Shown in pieces: positions 62,223 through 64,000 of a stretch of DNA of 64,000 nt. The position numbers and the translations under genes were made by a program. The notes under the pieces are model-generated. The model was given only the letters and a program-made list of their open reading frames with translations, had not been told where the DNA came from and searched no databases. Each line of letters opens with the position of its first letter. Within the stretch, counting starts at the first letter, position 1. The DNA comes from Cytobacillus sp. IB215665 (GTDB lineage Bacteria; Bacillota; Bacilli; Bacillales; SM2101). The stretch covers positions 62,001 through 126,000 of the forward strand of contig NZ_JAXBME010000014.1 of the NCBI RefSeq assembly GCF_033963835.1, in the 5' to 3' direction.

Positions 62223-63020
62223 ATGAAACGAAACAAAGTAATAGTAACAACTGTATTGTCTGCATTGCTTGTAGGAGGTACAGTGACTGGCTTTATGCAA
62301 GTACCTGAAAAGGCTAAAGCAAAAGAATCAGTACTAGTAAAACAATCTGATAAGGATCAAAACGTTCTAACAATAACTAATAAAACAGCAAGCGAGAATT
62401 TGGAAGAAATTTCTTCAATATTTACGATTAACATCCCAGTAATTGAAAATGAAAATAATATTTCTTCATTACAAAGAATTAATACGATAATGGACTATGA
62501 AATCATAGACTTTAAAAATAGACTGCGTAATCAATTTGCCCAAACGTATTTAGACCTTAATGGTGAAGTGTCATTTGGTTTTAGTGGTGATGCAACTTAT
62601 GAAGTAGCGTTTAATAATGATCAGATTATCAGTATACCAGTCACATACACACAATATGCTGGGGGAGCACACTCAAATACAGAAATTGTTGGATATAACT
62701 TTAATTTAGAAACAGGTGAATTGATCTATGTGAGTGATTTATTTAAATCTGACTTTCATTTTCAAAAAGAAATAAACAACAAGATTAAAGAAGAAATCTC
62801 TAAACAACCTGAAGAATATTTTGAAGATGCTTTAGTTACAGTTGATCGTCTAGACGTAAACTTTAATTATTTTATTAAAGACAGTGCCATTGTTGTTCAA
62901 TTTAAAGCCTACGAATTAACATCGTATGCATCTGGTTTGCCAAGTTTTGAAATTCCTCTTAAGGATTTCGAAAATAACTTAACACCTATTGGTAAAAGTA
63001 TAATTAGTTCCAAAAAATAA
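62223..63020 (+). CDS. Secreted DUF4163/DUF3298 protein (RsiV/PdaC-like)
   Basis: 265 residues. A basic start plus hydrophobic stretch (VIVTTVLSALLVGGTVTGFM) forms a signal peptide or anchor. A DUF4163 region (about 50-130) is followed by DUF3298 with the hallmark YTQYAGGAHSNTE. The pair of domains is shared with the lysozyme-binding anti-sigma RsiV and with the deacetylase PdaC, but neither the sigma-binding nor the catalytic part is present. Likely a wall- or ligand-binding exported protein. AAAGGGG precedes the ATG at 62223. Confidence 0.8.
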   Translation: MKRNKVIVTTVLSALLVGGTVTGFMQVPEKAKAKESVLVKQSDKDQNVLTITNKTASENLEEISSIFTINIPVIENENNISSLQRINTIMDYEIIDFKNRLRNQFAQTYLDLNGEVSFGFSGDATYEVAFNNDQIISIPVTYTQYAGGAHSNTEIVGYNFNLETGELIYVSDLFKSDFHFQKEINNKIKEEISKQPEEYFEDALVTVDRLDVNFNYFIKDSAIVVQFKAYELTSYASGLPSFEIPLKDFENNLTPIGKSIISSKK

Positions 63021-63051
63021 CATAGTCACATATATTAATATGAACAGTCGT

Positions 63052-63092
63052 AAAAGCCTCTTAAATACCTTATTGGAAAAGAGGCTTTTTTA
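63052..63092 (+). terminator. Terminator after the DUF3298 gene
   Basis: AAAAGCCTCTT / AAGAGGCTTTT stem followed by TT. Confidence 0.85.
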
Positions 63093-63150
63093 CTTGAATT
63101 GAAAAAGGTTATCCGTCAGAATAAGGTAACATTTGATAAACTATACTAAA

Positions 63151-63250
63151 GGCTGCGTTTACATTGATTGATGTTATTGTACTAAGAAACAAACTATACA
63201 TAGAGTTTTGACGTGTCTTTTTTTATAAAACGATAATATTTGCATAAGCC
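63151..63250 (+). repeat. MITE-like repeat copy, variant right end
   Basis: GGCTGCGTTTACATTGATTG at the left and ATTTGCATAAGCC at the right, the same variant end as the copy at 46050. Confidence 0.5.
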
Positions 63251-63267
63251 TCATATTTAATAAACAA

Positions 63268-63432
63268 GGTTGTTATCGCATTGAAATTGTTGCTTGCCTT
63301 ATTAGGAAATAAGTATTTACACAACTAGAGTTCGTGGCATCTTTTCTTCTTTAATATGGTGACTTACGTATGGAGCGACTTCTTTTGGTACGAATTTGGT
63401 GATAATAGCAACAAAAGCTTACGAAAATAGCC
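63268..63432 (+). repeat. MITE-like repeat copy (near complete)
   Basis: GGTTGTTATCGCATTGAAAT, AGTTCGTGGCATCTTTTCTT, and right end GCAACAAAAGCTTACGAAAA then TAGCC. Flanks ATAAACAA and TTAAGCAA agree at six of eight positions, an aged target duplication. It lies 18 bp from the variant copy at 63151. Confidence 0.8.
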
Positions 63433-63497
63433 TTAAGCAAAAGTAGTAACAAAATGTAAGGAAAGAGCCATAATAAAAATCATTGAGGTGAAACATC

Positions 63498-64000
63498 ATG
63501 GGCTTAGATTTTGTGAAAACTCCCTTTCAACAAGAGTGGTATAACAAGATAGGTAAGCTTGCAGACGAGTTTGCAAAACGTGAGAAACATTATGATAATC
63601 ATGGAACCTTTCCATTTAACAATATTGAACAACTAAAGGAAGCTGGATATACATCATTAACGATTCCTAAACAATTTGGGGGGCAAAACATCTCATTGTA
63701 TGAGCTTGTTTTGCTACAGGAAAGGCTCGCACAAGGTGATGGAGCTACAGCACTCTCAATTGGTTGGCATATAGGTTGTGTCATGGATATAACAGAAAAA
63801 AGTAGATGGGAGCATAATATGTTAACCTATCTTTGTGATCAAGTGAAAAAAGGAAAGCTGATTAATAGAGCTGCAACTGAACGGCAAACTGGAAGCCCTA
63901 CACGGGGTGGTAAACCACAAACTTATGCTAAAAAAAAGAACTCAAACTGGATTATTAATGGACGAAAAACCTTTACTACGATGGCTCCTACATTGGATTT
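63498..64000 (+). CDS. Acyl-CoA dehydrogenase (YdbM-like), cut by the window end
   Basis: N-terminal 167 residues only. Reads as an acyl-CoA dehydrogenase N-domain: LADEFAKREKHYDNHGTFPF, LKEAGYTSLTIPKQFGGQNI, LVLLQERLAQGDGATALSIG, then the FAD/substrate region ATERQTGSP and NWIINGRKTFTTMAP. FAD enzyme oxidising an acyl-CoA thioester. ATG 63498 with GAGGTGA upstream. The C-terminal part with the catalytic residue lies outside the window. Confidence 0.88.
   Translation, partial: MGLDFVKTPFQQEWYNKIGKLADEFAKREKHYDNHGTFPFNNIEQLKEAGYTSLTIPKQFGGQNISLYELVLLQERLAQGDGATALSIGWHIGCVMDITEKSRWEHNMLTYLCDQVKKGKLINRAATERQTGSPTRGGKPQTYAKKKNSNWIINGRKTFTTMAPTLD

Overview
This 64 kb window is low-GC DNA from a member of the Bacillaceae (Bacillota). 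The evidence is strong GGAGG-type ribosome binding sites, frequent TTG and GTG starts, spore-associated small proteins (a YjcZ-type peptide and a small phospholipase A2-like protein), ECF sigma/anti-sigma pairs, an OppABCDF operon, a Rex-type operator in front of pflBA, and B. subtilis-like families throughout (YafY/WYL, AIM24, YwfO-type HD protein, PurU, YdbM-type acyl-CoA dehydrogenase). I cannot name the genus from the sequence alone. No rRNA, tRNA, CRISPR array, prophage or intact transposase was seen. The window ends inside an acyl-CoA dehydrogenase gene.

Layout. 0-6 kb: accessory and decaying DNA with a truncated membrane protein gene, an alpha/beta hydrolase, a lipoprotein, a stand-alone P-domain protein and several broken reading frames. 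5.7-12.7 kb: WYL regulator divergent to an SDR oxidoreductase, Ada alkylation repair protein, AIM24 protein, EamA transporter, ArsR-type regulator. 13-17.5 kb: Msr-like ABC-F protein behind a leader/attenuator, a YVTN beta-propeller fragment, an HD phosphohydrolase. 18-22 kb: ABC-2 exporter operon with operator and an ArsR-type regulator. 22.5-25 kb: ECF sigma plus anti-sigma, then a methyltransferase behind a leader peptide, a three-way-junction RNA and a terminator. 25.9-31.5 kb: class B PBP, two Nudix hydrolases and a second histidyl-tRNA synthetase with a His-rich leader peptide. 32-37 kb: VOC protein, orphan ECF sigma, small zinc-ribbon protein, lipoprotein, second sigma/anti-sigma pair. 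38-47 kb: GNAT acetyltransferases around the opp operon. 47.9-58 kb: purU, pflBA, a CoA-disulfide reductase/rhodanese gene with a decayed TusA-DsrE tail, a Gfo/Idh/MocA oxidoreductase paired with a GH43 beta-xylosidase. 58-64 kb: PLA2-like protein, alpha/beta hydrolase, a second MurE-type ligase, a DUF4163/DUF3298 protein, acyl-CoA dehydrogenase.

Two themes stand out. First, a dispersed MITE-like repeat of about 155-165 bp is scattered through the intergenic regions in at least a dozen near-complete copies plus fragments. It has about 26-bp terminal inverted repeats starting GGCTSTTTTCG, and perfect 8-bp target duplications are visible at two copies. One copy sits in the U-tract of a probable attenuator. 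Second, four unrelated genes (ABC-F protein, methyltransferase, HisRS paralogue, GNAT) are each preceded by a very short ORF with its own ribosome binding site followed by stable RNA hairpins. This suggests ribosome- or tRNA-sensing leader control. The most unusual of these is the 9-codon ORF, three-way junction and terminator ahead of the methyltransferase.
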